Of a stretch of DNA of 11,628 nucleotides, positions 1 through 7,126 are shown piece after piece. The DNA lies in NCBI GenBank assembly GCA_021160885.1, contig JAGHBR010000474.1, positions 1 through 11,628 on the forward strand, in the 5' to 3' direction. The notes under the pieces were generated by a model that saw only the letters and a program-made list of their open reading frames with translations, ran no database searches and was not told where the DNA came from. The stretch comes from Caldisericaceae bacterium (GTDB lineage Bacteria; Calditrichota; Calditrichia; Calditrichales; Calditrichaceae). A program made the translations under genes and the position numbers. How positions within the stretch are numbered: the first letter of the stretch is position 1; each line of letters begins with the position of its first letter.

Positions 1-48
1 ATAAATTCATTTAAATTTAAATATATTTTTTATCTTACGTGGGGAATA

Positions 49-62
49 AACTTGACCCTATC
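49..62 (+). repeat. short GACCCTATC-type motif, copy 1
   Basis: The sequence aacttgaccctatc lies just before the transposase remnant. It matches, with one mismatch in 14, the reverse complement of 9925-9938 at the far side of the BMC locus. It may be a transposon end or a common element of this genome's RAYT/IS200-like elements. The inverted placement could be fortuitous. Confidence 0.35.
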
Positions 63-76
63 CCTGGAGAATTAAC

Positions 77-472
77 TTGGATGCCGACACAAATTTTGAT
101 CAACCATCAGAAAATTTATTAAAATTCAATCAAAATCTATTACGCACAACATCAAGACAATTTGTTAAAATTCTTTCCGAACATCTAACGAGTGGCATTT
201 CGTTTGCCGAATGTGATCAATATTTAGAAAAGTTTAAAATCAAGACGAAAAACGGAAACAGTTTTAAAGTTTGGGAAGGCAAATCAATAGGTGTTCCTAT
301 ATGGAATCGGAAAATGTTTGAAGAAAAGTTAAATTATATTCATTTTAATCCGGTTAAAGCAAAAATGGTAAAAAAACCTGAAGATTATTTGTTCTCAAGC
401 GCACGGTATTGGATTGATGGGAATCCTGGCTTGCTGGAAATTGATCCTTTACTACCTGGATTATTAGTATAA
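77..472 (+). pseudogene. 3' remnant of a REP-associated tyrosine transposase (IS200/Y1-like)
   Basis: The C-terminal half shows the typical end of RAYT proteins: KVWEG followed by a segment resembling FEEKLNYIHFNPVKAKMV, then KPEDYLFSSARYW. In the family these segments lie behind the HUH nickase motif and the catalytic tyrosine region. No HUH motif is visible here, the product is only about 131 residues (family members are usually near 150-250), and an in-frame stop at 53-55 lies just upstream. The apparent start is a TTG at 77; the ATG at 81 is in another frame. I therefore read it as a 5'-truncated, probably inactive transposase. Intact RAYTs mobilise REP palindromes, which fits the palindrome array that begins about 30 bp downstream. 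It could still be expressed as a short protein, but nothing suggests a function. Confidence 0.75.
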
Positions 473-503
473 TGAAAGTACAATTTTAGAAACATGCTTG
501 TAA

Positions 504-529
504 GTAGGTGGAATTGTCATTCCACCTAC
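504..529. repeat. REP-like palindrome A, copy 1 (perfect)
   Basis: Two perfectly complementary 11-nt arms (504-514 and 519-529) flank a tgtc loop. Confidence 0.75.
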
Positions 530-610
530 ATGTTTTGTCTTTGGAATTGTCATTCCATCTACATAGTTTCTTGCGCATGAGATTTCGGAAAGCTATTTTT
601 CGTAGAGGAA

Positions 611-636
611 GTAGGTGGAATTGCTATTCCACCTAC
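611..636. repeat. REP-like palindrome A, copy 3 (perfect)
   Basis: The arms 611-621 and 626-636 are identical to those of the copy at 504. The loop is tgct instead of tgtc. Confidence 0.75.
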
Positions 637-665
637 ATGATTTTGGGAACTCCCCCCATAACATG

Positions 666-689
666 TTTGCCGAATGAGAATTCGGCAAA
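666..689. repeat. REP-like palindrome B (perfect copy)
   Basis: Ten-nt arms tttgccgaat and attcggcaaa flank the loop gaga. A degenerate relative precedes it near 567, and an imperfect copy lies at 770-793 (tttgccg paired with cggtaaa). Confidence 0.7.
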
Positions 690-814
690 ACTACTTTCCT
701 CGTATGTGAAGGGGGAGGTGGCACAGCCCTTTCACCCACATAATTTTGGGGCTAAGACCTGCAAATATGTTTGCCGTATGAAAACTCGGTAAACCACTTT
801 CTTCGTGAGGGGAA

Positions 815-840
815 GTGGGAGGAATTGTCATTCCTCCTAC
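815..840. repeat. REP-like palindrome A, copy 5, with a compensatory change
   Basis: The arms are gtgggaggaat and attcctcctac. Compared with copy 1, the central t-a pair of the stem has become a-t on both arms, so pairing is preserved. One further position is a g-t wobble. Confidence 0.65.
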
Positions 841-1010
841 ATGTTTTGTCATTGGAATTATCATTCTTCCTATATGGTTTGCCTTTCCACCGACATGATT
901 TTTTGGATGAACGGGAATAATATTTTAAACCTTAAGAAGATGTTTTTCTGAATAAGAATTCTGAACACCATTCTAAACCAACTTGCTTCATCAATCAATT
1001 TTGCTTTCAA

Positions 1011-1027
1011 TTACTAAAAAATAGTAA
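1011..1027. promoter_or_regulatory. inverted repeat upstream of the ABC ATPase
   Basis: The arms ttacta and tagtaa are separated by five A residues and end about 34 bp before the ABC ATPase start. The position suits an operator or promoter-proximal site. AT-rich 6-bp arms can arise by chance, and I found no convincing -35/-10 pair. Confidence 0.25.
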
Positions 1028-1061
1028 GTTGTTAACAAATCATTAATCAAGCAGGATTGTG

Positions 1062-1895
1062 ATGGAACAGGTAGTCATTCGCTTGCAAAAGGTGAACTTT
1101 GCTTACCAACAGAAACCGGTTTTACATGAAATTAATCTGCAAATTAAGAGCGGTGAATTTGTTGGCATCATTGGGCCGAACGGAGTGGGAAAATCGACTT
1201 TACTTAAAATAATGGCTGCCCTTCTGCCTGTTAAGGATGGCGCTTTTTTCTTGTTTAAAAAACCTATAAAAGACTGGAAACGCAAGGCTATTGCCCGTCA
1301 GATAGGTTACGTTCCGCAAAGTGTGGATTTAACCTTTCCGTTTACGGTTCGTCAGGTAATTGAAATGGGGCGCTACCCCTATTTTACAGGGCTGATTGGC
1401 GGAGATGCGCAGGGCGAACAATTTGTTAAAAAAGCTATTCGTTTAACCGATTTAAACGGACTGGAAGACCGCATGTACACCTCACTTAGCGGGGGTGAAA
1501 AACAACGCGTGATTATTGCCAGTGTGCTGGCCCAAAATACGCCGGTTTTATTGTTAGATGAACCGACTGCTTCGCTGGATTTAAAACACCAGATTGCCAT
1601 TTTAAAATTGTTGAAACAGCTCAGCATGGGCGAAAAAAAGACGGTGGTGTTAGTGACGCATGAGGTCAATTTAGCAGCTCAGTTTTGCGATCGGCTGTAT
1701 TTGTTAGATCAGGGGAAAATCGTTAAAGCCGGCCCGCCGGCTGAAGTGTTACAATTCAATTTAATTCAACAGGTGTACGGTGTGAATGTTTACATCGATA
1801 TCAATCCGTTTACCAATTCGATTTACATTTTACCTTATGACTTGAAAGGCGGACAGAAAGAAAAAACCGACGATGAACAGGAAACGAAAAACTAG
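1062..1895 (+). CDS. ABC transporter ATP-binding protein, FecE/BtuD/HmuV family
   Basis: Cytoplasmic ATPase subunit of an importer of the iron-siderophore, haem or cobalamin class. Residues are counted from the GTG at 1059. Walker A is GPNGVGKST at 39-47, the Q-loop is VPQ near 87, the ABC signature LSGGEKQR is at 143-150, Walker B LLLDEPT is at 164-170, and the H-loop histidine is at 201. The GRYPY segment at about 104-108 resembles the usual GRYPH-type segment of FecE-family proteins. Length (277 residues) is normal. GTG at 1059 and ATG at 1062 are adjacent; I prefer ATG because AGGA at 1053-1056 is then 5 nt away. No permease or binding-protein gene accompanies it here: REP elements lie upstream and the BMC locus converges from downstream. 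The substrate cannot be assigned. Confidence 0.9.
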   Translation: MEQVVIRLQKVNFAYQQKPVLHEINLQIKSGEFVGIIGPNGVGKSTLLKIMAALLPVKDGAFFLFKKPIKDWKRKAIARQIGYVPQSVDLTFPFTVRQVIEMGRYPYFTGLIGGDAQGEQFVKKAIRLTDLNGLEDRMYTSLSGGEKQRVIIASVLAQNTPVLLLDEPTASLDLKHQIAILKLLKQLSMGEKKTVVLVTHEVNLAAQFCDRLYLLDQGKIVKAGPPAEVLQFNLIQQVYGVNVYIDINPFTNSIYILPYDLKGGQKEKTDDEQETKN

Positions 1896-2048
1896 CGAAA
1901 CACAGCGAAATTTTTATTAATCACAGATTTGCACTTATTGTGGTAACAAAGCACCTCAATTGCTCTATTTTCTTTTTTTTTAAGCTGATAGATTAACTAC
2001 GTTGAAAAGCACAAAATTCTTGAGTTCTAAATATTTCGGCAAGGTGTT
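1896..2048. other. intergenic region between convergent genes
   Basis: This 153 bp gap separates the ends of the ABC ATPase and the BMC-T gene. It holds a run of nine T at 1973-1981, preceded by a weak 4-bp stem (agca at 1950-1953, tgct at 1961-1964), which may help end the plus-strand transcript. A 10-bp direct repeat, gttctaaata, occurs at 2024-2033 and 2046-2055 across the BMC-T stop. I see no strong intrinsic terminator in either direction. Confidence 0.4.
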
Positions 2049-2600
2049 CTAAATAAACTCTTCGATGATCTCTTTGCGAGGAGAAGGAATAACGACTTTT
2101 TCGACCAGCAGGCCCTTCTTCTCAATGACCGCTGCACCGGCGGCCACCGCGGCCTCCACATCGCCAACTTCTCCGGTTAAGCTAACATACCCCTTACCGC
2201 CAATGGCCATTGCCAAATGAACATTAATCAACTGCACATCAGCAGCTTTAACCGCAGCATCGGCTGCCTCAATCACCGAGGCTACTGAAAAGCCCTCAAT
2301 AACGCCCAGAGCTTTAACTTCAGGTAAGTGGCTTACGCCACTAATGGCCGGGAAAACATCGGGATGGACATTGGGAATGATGAAATAATCGACCACGGTG
2401 TGCGCACCGACCTTTACGCCGGTTTCAATACTGGCATTCACGGCATCCACATCACCGCTAATGAGCACCATGTACTTACCCGGGCAAATGGTTCGATTAA
2501 CGACAATTTCCACATCGGCTCGTTTTAAAACCGCATCGGCCACTAAATGACCTCTGGCAATGGAAGATGTTTCTACAATTCCAATGGCTGCGCCTTTCAT
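2049..2600 (-). CDS. pduT: tandem-domain microcompartment shell protein, PduT-like (BMC-T, Fe-S type)
   Basis: Trimeric shell protein with two BMC domains in 183 residues (PduT is about 184). Domain 1 covers about residues 4-85 and domain 2 about 95-180. The TICPGK motif places a cysteine at residue 39, matching the PduT cysteine (about position 38) that holds a [4Fe-4S] cluster at the trimer axis. The second domain carries AIGGKGYV at its pore loop, and the end (VIPSPRKEI) is typical. In the family the cluster is thought to pass electrons through the shell in partnership with PduS. Here the pduS-like gene is immediately upstream, with an ATGA overlap and an AGAGGAG Shine-Dalgarno, so the two are probably translationally coupled. 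It is the last gene of the operon. Confidence 0.9.
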   Translation of the reverse strand: MKGAAIGIVETSSIARGHLVADAVLKRADVEIVVNRTICPGKYMVLISGDVDAVNASIETGVKVGAHTVVDYFIIPNVHPDVFPAISGVSHLPEVKALGVIEGFSVASVIEAADAAVKAADVQLINVHLAMAIGGKGYVSLTGEVGDVEAAVAAGAAVIEKKGLLVEKVVIPSPRKEIIEEFI

Positions 2601-3946
2601 TTCCCAACTCCTCTTTCGATGACAATCATCTGCTTGCTAATGGCTGTAACGCGTCCGTCAATGCTGGCGTGTACCGGGCTGCCCAATTGGCCTTGTGGCA
2701 CATCGGCAATGCGTTGCCCTTTTTGAACCGTCTGGCCAGTTTGAACCAGAGGTTCAGCCGGTGCTCCAATGTGCGAATTTAAAGGTAACATTACTTTCGT
2801 CGGTTCCACAACCATATCGGTGAATTTGGCCGGGCGATCGTATTCCGTTAATCCCAGTCGACGGTAAACCGTCGGGATGGGCACTTCTCGTCCTTCACGC
2901 GCGGGATGGACATCCCGAAACAGAAATTCCAACTCTTCTTCGCTGCGCGAAAGCCCTTTTTCACGCAATAGTTGTTTGGCGTCCACACAAATGTTTTTAG
3001 GATCCAGTCCTTCGGGGCAGGCAATTAAGGTACACACATTGCACTCACAACAATATTGAGCCCACAAACTGGCGCGCTCTTTAGCCTCGCCGGTTAATAG
3101 TAAAGTGCGCATGACTTTGTGCGGTTCAATGGGGTAGCCTAAAATGTAGCGCGGGCACATTTCGGTACACAAAGAACACTGGTCGCATTGGCCATGTCCA
3201 ATACGTGTGTAAGTTTCTCGCGGGGTGGTCTTCTTACGAACGAGGTAATGGTCATCGGGTAAGACAATTAACCCGCCCAGTGTTTTACTGACAGGCTTTT
3301 GCAAATCAAATTCCACGCTGCCCATCATGACTCCGCCCGTTAGCACCGCAGGATTCGGAATGATTACACCTCCGGCCAGTTCCAAACATTCTCCAATAGA
3401 AATGCCCACTGGCACACGTAGCGAAATGGCGTTTTGCACGGCCCCGGTAATGCTAACGAACTTGTCAACCACCGGCCGATCATCATCAACCGCATGGGCA
3501 ATATTAACGATGGTTTCCACATTGTCCACCACCGCGCCAACCTGCAAGGGAATGCCGCCAGGGGGAATGCGTTTACCGGTAATTTCGTAAACCAGAATGT
3601 ACTCATCGCCTGCCGGGTACACATCTTTGTAAATAAAAAATTCATACCCATGCTGACGCGCCATGTCGGCGTAAATTTGAGCAATGTCGCGGTTTTTTTC
3701 TTTTAAAGCGATGGTAACTTTAGAAGCGCCGGTTATTTGCTGCATGATCTGTAAACCGCGAAACAGGGCCCTGCCTTCCTGCAACATGGTTTCGCGATCT
3801 TTGTAGAGCAATGGTTCACACTCCGCGCCATTGGCGATGATGCGCTCCACCTGAGCGTCCAGCTTTTTGTAGGTCGGAAAACCCGCCCCTCCTGCGCCAA
3901 TAATTCCTGCATCCCGAATCTTTTTAATGAGAGCTGTACGATCCAT
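2597..3946 (-). CDS. pduS: PduS-like flavin/Fe-S electron-transfer protein (RnfC-related)
   Basis: The product is 449 residues, close to PduS (about 451). PduS-family proteins bind FMN and two [4Fe-4S] clusters, belong to the RnfC/Nqo1 group, and are implicated in cobalamin reduction or in recycling reducing equivalents inside the compartment. The N-terminus has the glycine-rich GAGGAGFP motif. Two ferredoxin-type cysteine clusters follow near residues 255-310: CDQCSLCTEMCP and CCECNVCTLIACP. A C-terminal region with SHIGAPAEPLV and SPVHASIDGRV resembles the RnfC barrel-sandwich part. I chose the ATG at 3946, one base after the eutJ-like stop, because the protein then begins MDRTALIKKIRDAGI as in relatives; a start at 3976 would overlap eutJ by 29 bp. 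Its stop overlaps the pduT start. No cobalamin enzyme is present here, so a general redox role is more likely than B12 reactivation. Confidence 0.88.
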   Translation of the reverse strand: MDRTALIKKIRDAGIIGAGGAGFPTYKKLDAQVERIIANGAECEPLLYKDRETMLQEGRALFRGLQIMQQITGASKVTIALKEKNRDIAQIYADMARQHGYEFFIYKDVYPAGDEYILVYEITGKRIPPGGIPLQVGAVVDNVETIVNIAHAVDDDRPVVDKFVSITGAVQNAISLRVPVGISIGECLELAGGVIIPNPAVLTGGVMMGSVEFDLQKPVSKTLGGLIVLPDDHYLVRKKTTPRETYTRIGHGQCDQCSLCTEMCPRYILGYPIEPHKVMRTLLLTGEAKERASLWAQYCCECNVCTLIACPEGLDPKNICVDAKQLLREKGLSRSEEELEFLFRDVHPAREGREVPIPTVYRRLGLTEYDRPAKFTDMVVEPTKVMLPLNSHIGAPAEPLVQTGQTVQKGQRIADVPQGQLGSPVHASIDGRVTAISKQMIVIERGVGK

Positions 3947-3947
3947 C

Positions 3948-4760
3948 TTATGCCCGTTTCTTTTGGTACGAAGCAATGGCCAGCGGTGTTAAAAAAAGTG
4001 GCTGAGCAGGTAAAATCCAATTCAAATGCGGCAGCTCCTGTTTAAAAACGTCAACAATTCCCGGAAAACAAAAGGTGCCGCCCGAAAGGTAAACATCTTT
4101 AACCGAAAATTTTTCTAAATGATTCTTAATGATTTCGGCCATTTTTTGAAAAACCGGCTCCACCACGGCCATCAGTCCATTGGTTTGCGCGGCTCTTTTC
4201 ATCTTTTCGGCTTCTTCGAACGAAATGCGTTGATTGCCAGCAATAGTCAGAGTTACATGACGTCCACCCGTAGGTTCGTCGGCCGTGTAAATGATTTTAC
4301 CATTTTCAGCCAGTGAAAGTCCGGTCGTCCCACCACCGATATCAACAACCGCACCATGGTCAATATTAAGTAGATGAACTACACTGGAAGGTTCATCAAT
4401 CATTGTTTTAACTTTTAGTCCGGCATTTTCAACTACGTTTTGCGAAATGCGTGGTTCGGTTCCTGGAGGAAATGATGTCACGGCTTCTTTGATTTCAATG
4501 TTTAATTTAGCCTCGGCTTGCTGAACCAACCGTTTCACAATATCAACAGCCCCGATGTAATCCACAACCACGCCGTCACGTACGACTTCTGCCCATTCCA
4601 TGAAAGCAGCCAGTGGTTCGCCCTGTTCATCAACAACCATAAGCACAATGTCGGCCGTGCCTAAATCAATCCCCACCTGCCAGGAGCCATCTATTCTGCG
4701 GGGTTGCGGATCATTGATGATCTGTTCTATTTTTTTTAAATGCTCATTAATTTTCTGCAA
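3948..4760 (-). CDS. eutJ: EutJ-like Hsp70/actin-fold microcompartment protein
   Basis: The product is 270 residues (EutJ is about 278) and has the actin/Hsp70 ATPase fold: phosphate-1 motif VGIDLGTADIV near residue 28, phosphate-2 motif VVDIGGGTTGL near 139, and an adenosine-type motif DVYLSGGTF near 225. EutJ is regarded as a chaperone for assembly or reactivation in metabolosomes, though its exact job is not firmly established. There is no substrate-binding domain, as in EutJ. The start is a TTG with GAGGT at 4771-4775 about 10 nt upstream. It lies in the same frame as the preceding aldehyde dehydrogenase, separated by one TAA and six codons, so readthrough would yield a fusion. It is 1 bp from the pduS-like start. 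Confidence 0.85.
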   Translation of the reverse strand: MQKINEHLKKIEQIINDPQPRRIDGSWQVGIDLGTADIVLMVVDEQGEPLAAFMEWAEVVRDGVVVDYIGAVDIVKRLVQQAEAKLNIEIKEAVTSFPPGTEPRISQNVVENAGLKVKTMIDEPSSVVHLLNIDHGAVVDIGGGTTGLSLAENGKIIYTADEPTGGRHVTLTIAGNQRISFEEAEKMKRAAQTNGLMAVVEPVFQKMAEIIKNHLEKFSVKDVYLSGGTFCFPGIVDVFKQELPHLNWILPAQPLFLTPLAIASYQKKRA

Positions 4761-4778
4761 GAATTTTTTGACCTCAAA

Positions 4779-6188
4779 TTAAACAATTCTAAAATGATCA
4801 ACGACCACACAACGACGTAGTCGAACAAAACTTCGTGCGGAAGTAACCCCTTCGCCAGTCGGTGTGGTAATCGTCATGGACGTCCAGCCTTCGCCACCGA
4901 ACCCAAGTCCGGCTAAACAAGGACCGTTTTTCACAAAAATACTGGTATTGATCTCATTGGCCATGCGATCCATGTGATCAATATTTTTAGAATGCATGGC
5001 TGCCGTATGATGTAAACCGCGTTCCAGTTCAATGGCCAGATCAATAGCTCGATCTGCATCACTGGCCCTGATCAAAGGAACAACCGGCATCATCAATTCA
5101 ATTCGGGCAAAGGGATAGTCTTTATCGGTTTCAACAAAAAGCAGGCGCGTTTCTTTTGGCACATCAAGCCCAATTTCTTTTGCGAACAGGTAGGCGTCTT
5201 TGCCCACCCACTTGCGATTAATGCGTGCTTCTGGCCCTGGATAATCTTCTAAAATAATTTTAGCTAATTCTTCACCTTGTTGCGGAGTTAATTCGACCGC
5301 ATTATTCTTTTTTAATTCTTCTTTTAAATAGTCGGCAATAGAATCCACGGCAATGATTTCTTTTTCATCGGCACAAACAATGTTGTTGTCAAACGAAGCG
5401 CCAAACACAATGTCTCGTGCAGCCTTAGGAATGTCTGCGGTTTCGTCCACTACCACTGGTGGATTTCCCGCGCCGGCCGCCATCAGGCGTTTGTCGGTTA
5501 CTTTTTTAGCAGCCTTAACCACCGCTTCACCACCGGTCACCACCAATAAATCGATACCCGGGTAGGTAAACAATTTTTGCGCGGTTTCAATGGACGGTTC
5601 GGCAACGGTGGTTAATAAAGTGGCCGGTCCGCCCACCGATTCAACAGCTTGATTTAAGATTTCGATTGCCCGCTGGGAAGTTTTTTTAGCTGCCGGATGC
5701 GGAGCAAACACAACCGCATTGCCAGCGGCTACCATGCTGATAGAGTTGTTAATCACCGTAGCGCCGGGATTGGTTGAAGGCGTCACCGAGGCAATGACGC
5801 CCCATGCCGCGTTCTCAATCAAGGTCAACCCATGATCACCGGACAAAGCTATTGGCTGCAGGTCTTCGAGGCCTGGCGTTTTTTGCGCCTGAGAAACATT
5901 TTTGGCGATTTTGTCTTCGACGCGTCCCATACCCGTTTCTTTTACGGCCATTTCGGCCAGTTCACGGGCATGTTTTTTACCAGCTTCACGCATGGCCTGA
6001 ATGATTTTTGCGCGCAGCTCTAATTTACGTATTTTTTTCTGAGCCTGATGTGCCGCTTCAATCGCATCTTCCAGTCGGGCAAAAATGCCCTGCGGGTAAC
6101 GCCCTCTGCCGGAAGCTGCTTCGCTTTGTTCCAGACGCGACAGCACGGTTTCTACAATTTGGGCGATTTGTTTATCATCTAAATGCAT
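4779..6188 (-). CDS. CoA-acylating aldehyde dehydrogenase, PduP/EutE type
   Basis: Converts an aldehyde, CoA and NAD+ to acyl-CoA and NADH inside the compartment. It has 469 residues, the family's usual size. The N-terminus DDKQIAQIVETVLSRLEQ (about 4-21) is an amphipathic helix of the encapsulation-peptide type that targets PduP to the shell, followed by a flexible stretch to about 35. The cofactor region has VTPSTNPGATV at about 135-145 and VVTGGEAVV near 216. The catalytic cysteine is C272 in FDNNIVCADEKEII. A long helical region and GFGGEGWTSMTI follow, typical of this branch. A GAGGGA Shine-Dalgarno lies just before the ATG. Acetaldehyde or propionaldehyde cannot be separated by eye. It is the only clear catabolic core enzyme in the window with all visible active-site residues. 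Confidence 0.92.
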   Translation of the reverse strand: MHLDDKQIAQIVETVLSRLEQSEAASGRGRYPQGIFARLEDAIEAAHQAQKKIRKLELRAKIIQAMREAGKKHARELAEMAVKETGMGRVEDKIAKNVSQAQKTPGLEDLQPIALSGDHGLTLIENAAWGVIASVTPSTNPGATVINNSISMVAAGNAVVFAPHPAAKKTSQRAIEILNQAVESVGGPATLLTTVAEPSIETAQKLFTYPGIDLLVVTGGEAVVKAAKKVTDKRLMAAGAGNPPVVVDETADIPKAARDIVFGASFDNNIVCADEKEIIAVDSIADYLKEELKKNNAVELTPQQGEELAKIILEDYPGPEARINRKWVGKDAYLFAKEIGLDVPKETRLLFVETDKDYPFARIELMMPVVPLIRASDADRAIDLAIELERGLHHTAAMHSKNIDHMDRMANEINTSIFVKNGPCLAGLGFGGEGWTSMTITTPTGEGVTSARSFVRLRRCVVVDHFRIV

Positions 6189-6255
6189 GATTTCCCTCTT
6201 TCGGAAAATAGCTTCAATGGAACGAACATGAAAAACTGAGAAAATCTTCTGTAAT

Positions 6256-6273
6256 GGCTTTCAAGCAAAAGCC
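6256..6273 (-). promoter_or_regulatory. intercistronic hairpin between shell and enzyme genes
   Basis: The arms ggcttt and aaagcc (6256-6261 and 6268-6273) form a 6-bp stem with a 6-nt loop in the 101 bp gap between the second BMC-H and the aldehyde dehydrogenase. On the transcribed strand no T run follows, so it is not a classical terminator. It could protect the shell mRNA or attenuate the downstream genes. Confidence 0.35.
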
Positions 6274-6289
6274 TGAAGTACATCGTTAA

Positions 6290-6580
6290 TTACTTTTTCT
6301 CAGATTCGGGCAATTTAATGGGAAAAACTTCTTCCAAATCGCCATGAGGCCGTGGAATGACGTGTACGGCAACCAGTTCACCCACGCGTTCGGCAGCAGC
6401 GGCGCCGGCATCGGTAGCGGCTTTACAGGCAGCCACATCGCCACGCACCAGTGCGGTAACGTAACCGCCGCCAATCTGTTGCCAGGCAACCAGTTTTACC
6501 CGTGCCGCTTTAACCATGGCGTCCGAAGCTTCAATTAAAGCAACCAGACCTTTTGTTTCGATCATGCCTAATGCTTCCAT
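6290..6580 (-). CDS. hexameric shell protein BMC-H, PduA/PduJ-like, copy 2
   Basis: Single-domain shell protein of 96 residues that forms hexamers tiling the facets. It starts MEALGMIETKG, has K24 in the edge-contact helix, and carries the pore loop QQIGGGYV at about 34-41, where PduA has IGSG. It ends VHVIPRPHGDLEEVFPIKL. It differs from the copy 17 bp upstream only at residue 14 (A versus G), at residue 84 (E versus D) and in the last few residues, yet the DNA differs at many synonymous sites. GGAAGGAG precedes the start, an unusually strong ribosome site suited to high shell expression. The glycine-rich pore suggests passage of small metabolites, which is inferred from family structures. 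Confidence 0.93.
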   Translation of the reverse strand: MEALGMIETKGLVALIEASDAMVKAARVKLVAWQQIGGGYVTALVRGDVAACKAATDAGAAAAERVGELVAVHVIPRPHGDLEEVFPIKLPESEKK

Positions 6581-6597
6581 AAAAGCTCCTTCCTTTT

Positions 6598-6885
6598 TTA
6601 TTTTATTTCACCAGTTAGCTTAATAGGGAAAACGTCTTCCAAATCGCCGTGAGGGCGCGGAATGACGTGTACTGCAACCAGTTCGCCCACGCGTTCGGCT
6701 GCGGCGGCTCCGGCATCGGTCGCTGCTTTACAAGCTGCCACATCACCACGTACCAGGGCTGTCACGTAACCGCCACCAATCTGTTGCCAGGCAACCAGTT
6801 TTACCCGTGCCGCCTTTACCATGGCGTCTGAAGCTTCGATTAATCCAACCAGACCTTTTGTCTCGATCATGCCTAATGCTTCCAT
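6598..6885 (-). CDS. hexameric shell protein BMC-H, PduA/PduJ-like, copy 1
   Basis: The product is 95 residues, the first of a tandem pair, with the same pore loop QQIGGGYV and the same VHVIPRPHGDLE end as its neighbour; its C-terminus reads LTGEIK. AGGAGA lies 6 nt before the ATG. It appears to begin a transcription unit, since about 240 bp without genes and a terminator-like hairpin lie upstream. A tandem pair parallels PduA/PduJ and EutM-type sets, where one copy often dominates the shell. Near-identity of the proteins against diverged codons indicates strong purifying selection after an old duplication. Confidence 0.93.
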   Translation of the reverse strand: MEALGMIETKGLVGLIEASDAMVKAARVKLVAWQQIGGGYVTALVRGDVAACKAATDAGAAAAERVGELVAVHVIPRPHGDLEDVFPIKLTGEIK

Positions 6886-7126
6886 AAATTTCTCCTGTTT
6901 ATTAAGGTTTAACCATTTTTCGCTTTTTATCCCCTGTACCTTTTGTTTTCAGAACCGGTAAAGTCTAAAAAAACCACAATATGGTTCAGGCCAGAGGATT
7001 AATCATTAATTTTCTTAAAAATTACTACCATTACACAACGTAAAATTCCGCTCTCTCCTTCCCATTATTCGACCATTCAACGATTCAATTAATCAAACAT
7101 TCCCTCACATCACACAATTTAAAAGT
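6886..7126. other. intergenic region splitting the BMC locus into two units
   Basis: This 241 bp AT-rich gap lies between the phosphotransacetylase homologue and the first BMC-H. It holds the terminator-like hairpin at 6967-6987 and a small palindrome ggtttaacc at 6906-6914, about 20 bp before the BMC-H start. A promoter for the shell and enzyme unit is expected between 6966 and 6900 on the minus strand. I cannot point to a convincing sigma-70 hexamer pair. Confidence 0.45.
6967..6987 (-). terminator. possible intrinsic terminator after the parA/pta-like unit
   Basis: Read on the minus strand, aacca and tggtt form a 5-bp stem with a 5-nt loop (extendable by a g-t pair), followed directly by seven T. 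It lies about 140 bp beyond the stop of the phosphotransacetylase homologue. The stem is short, so termination may be partial. Confidence 0.45.

Larger units (their letters stand above)
504..906. repeat. REP-like array of two alternating palindromic units
   Basis: This non-coding stretch is built from two unit types in alternation. Unit A is gtaggtggaat, a 4-nt loop, then attccacctac, usually followed by atgttttg or atgatttt. Unit B is tttgccgaat, a 4-nt loop, then attcggcaaa, followed by ctactttcctcgt. A copies begin near 504, 541 (degenerate), 611, 710 (very degenerate), 815 and 851 (degenerate). B copies begin near 567 (degenerate), 666 and 770 (imperfect). The array sits next to the RAYT remnant, as expected for REP/BIME elements. 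A 94-codon open frame at 508-792 runs through the repeats and is not a gene. The transcript would fold into consecutive hairpins. Confidence 0.8.

Noticed and set aside
508..792. Open frame of 94 codons across the region after the transposase remnant
   Set aside because: It is composed of the palindromic repeats in translation and has no recognisable protein features; the repeats explain the open frame.
504..906. CRISPR array
   Set aside because: The units are internally palindromic, diverge strongly, come in two types and lack regular unique spacers. No cas genes are present.
1379..1669. Antisense open frames inside the ABC ATPase and similar ones opposite the BMC genes
   Set aside because: They are shadows of clear genes with no family motifs and no independent ribosome sites.
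1950..1981. Intrinsic terminator for the ABC ATPase
   Set aside because: There is a T run, but the preceding stem is only 4 bp with a 7-nt loop, so it is noted as weak and not annotated as a terminator.
2597..3976. Longer PduS-like start at 3976
   Set aside because: It would overlap the eutJ-like gene by 29 bp, and the extra ten residues do not resemble family N-termini, whereas the Met at 3946 fits.
6906..6914. ggtttaacc palindrome as a defined operator
   Set aside because: A 9-bp AT-rich palindrome is too short to call alone. It is mentioned only as a possible partner of the similar site near 9986-9993.
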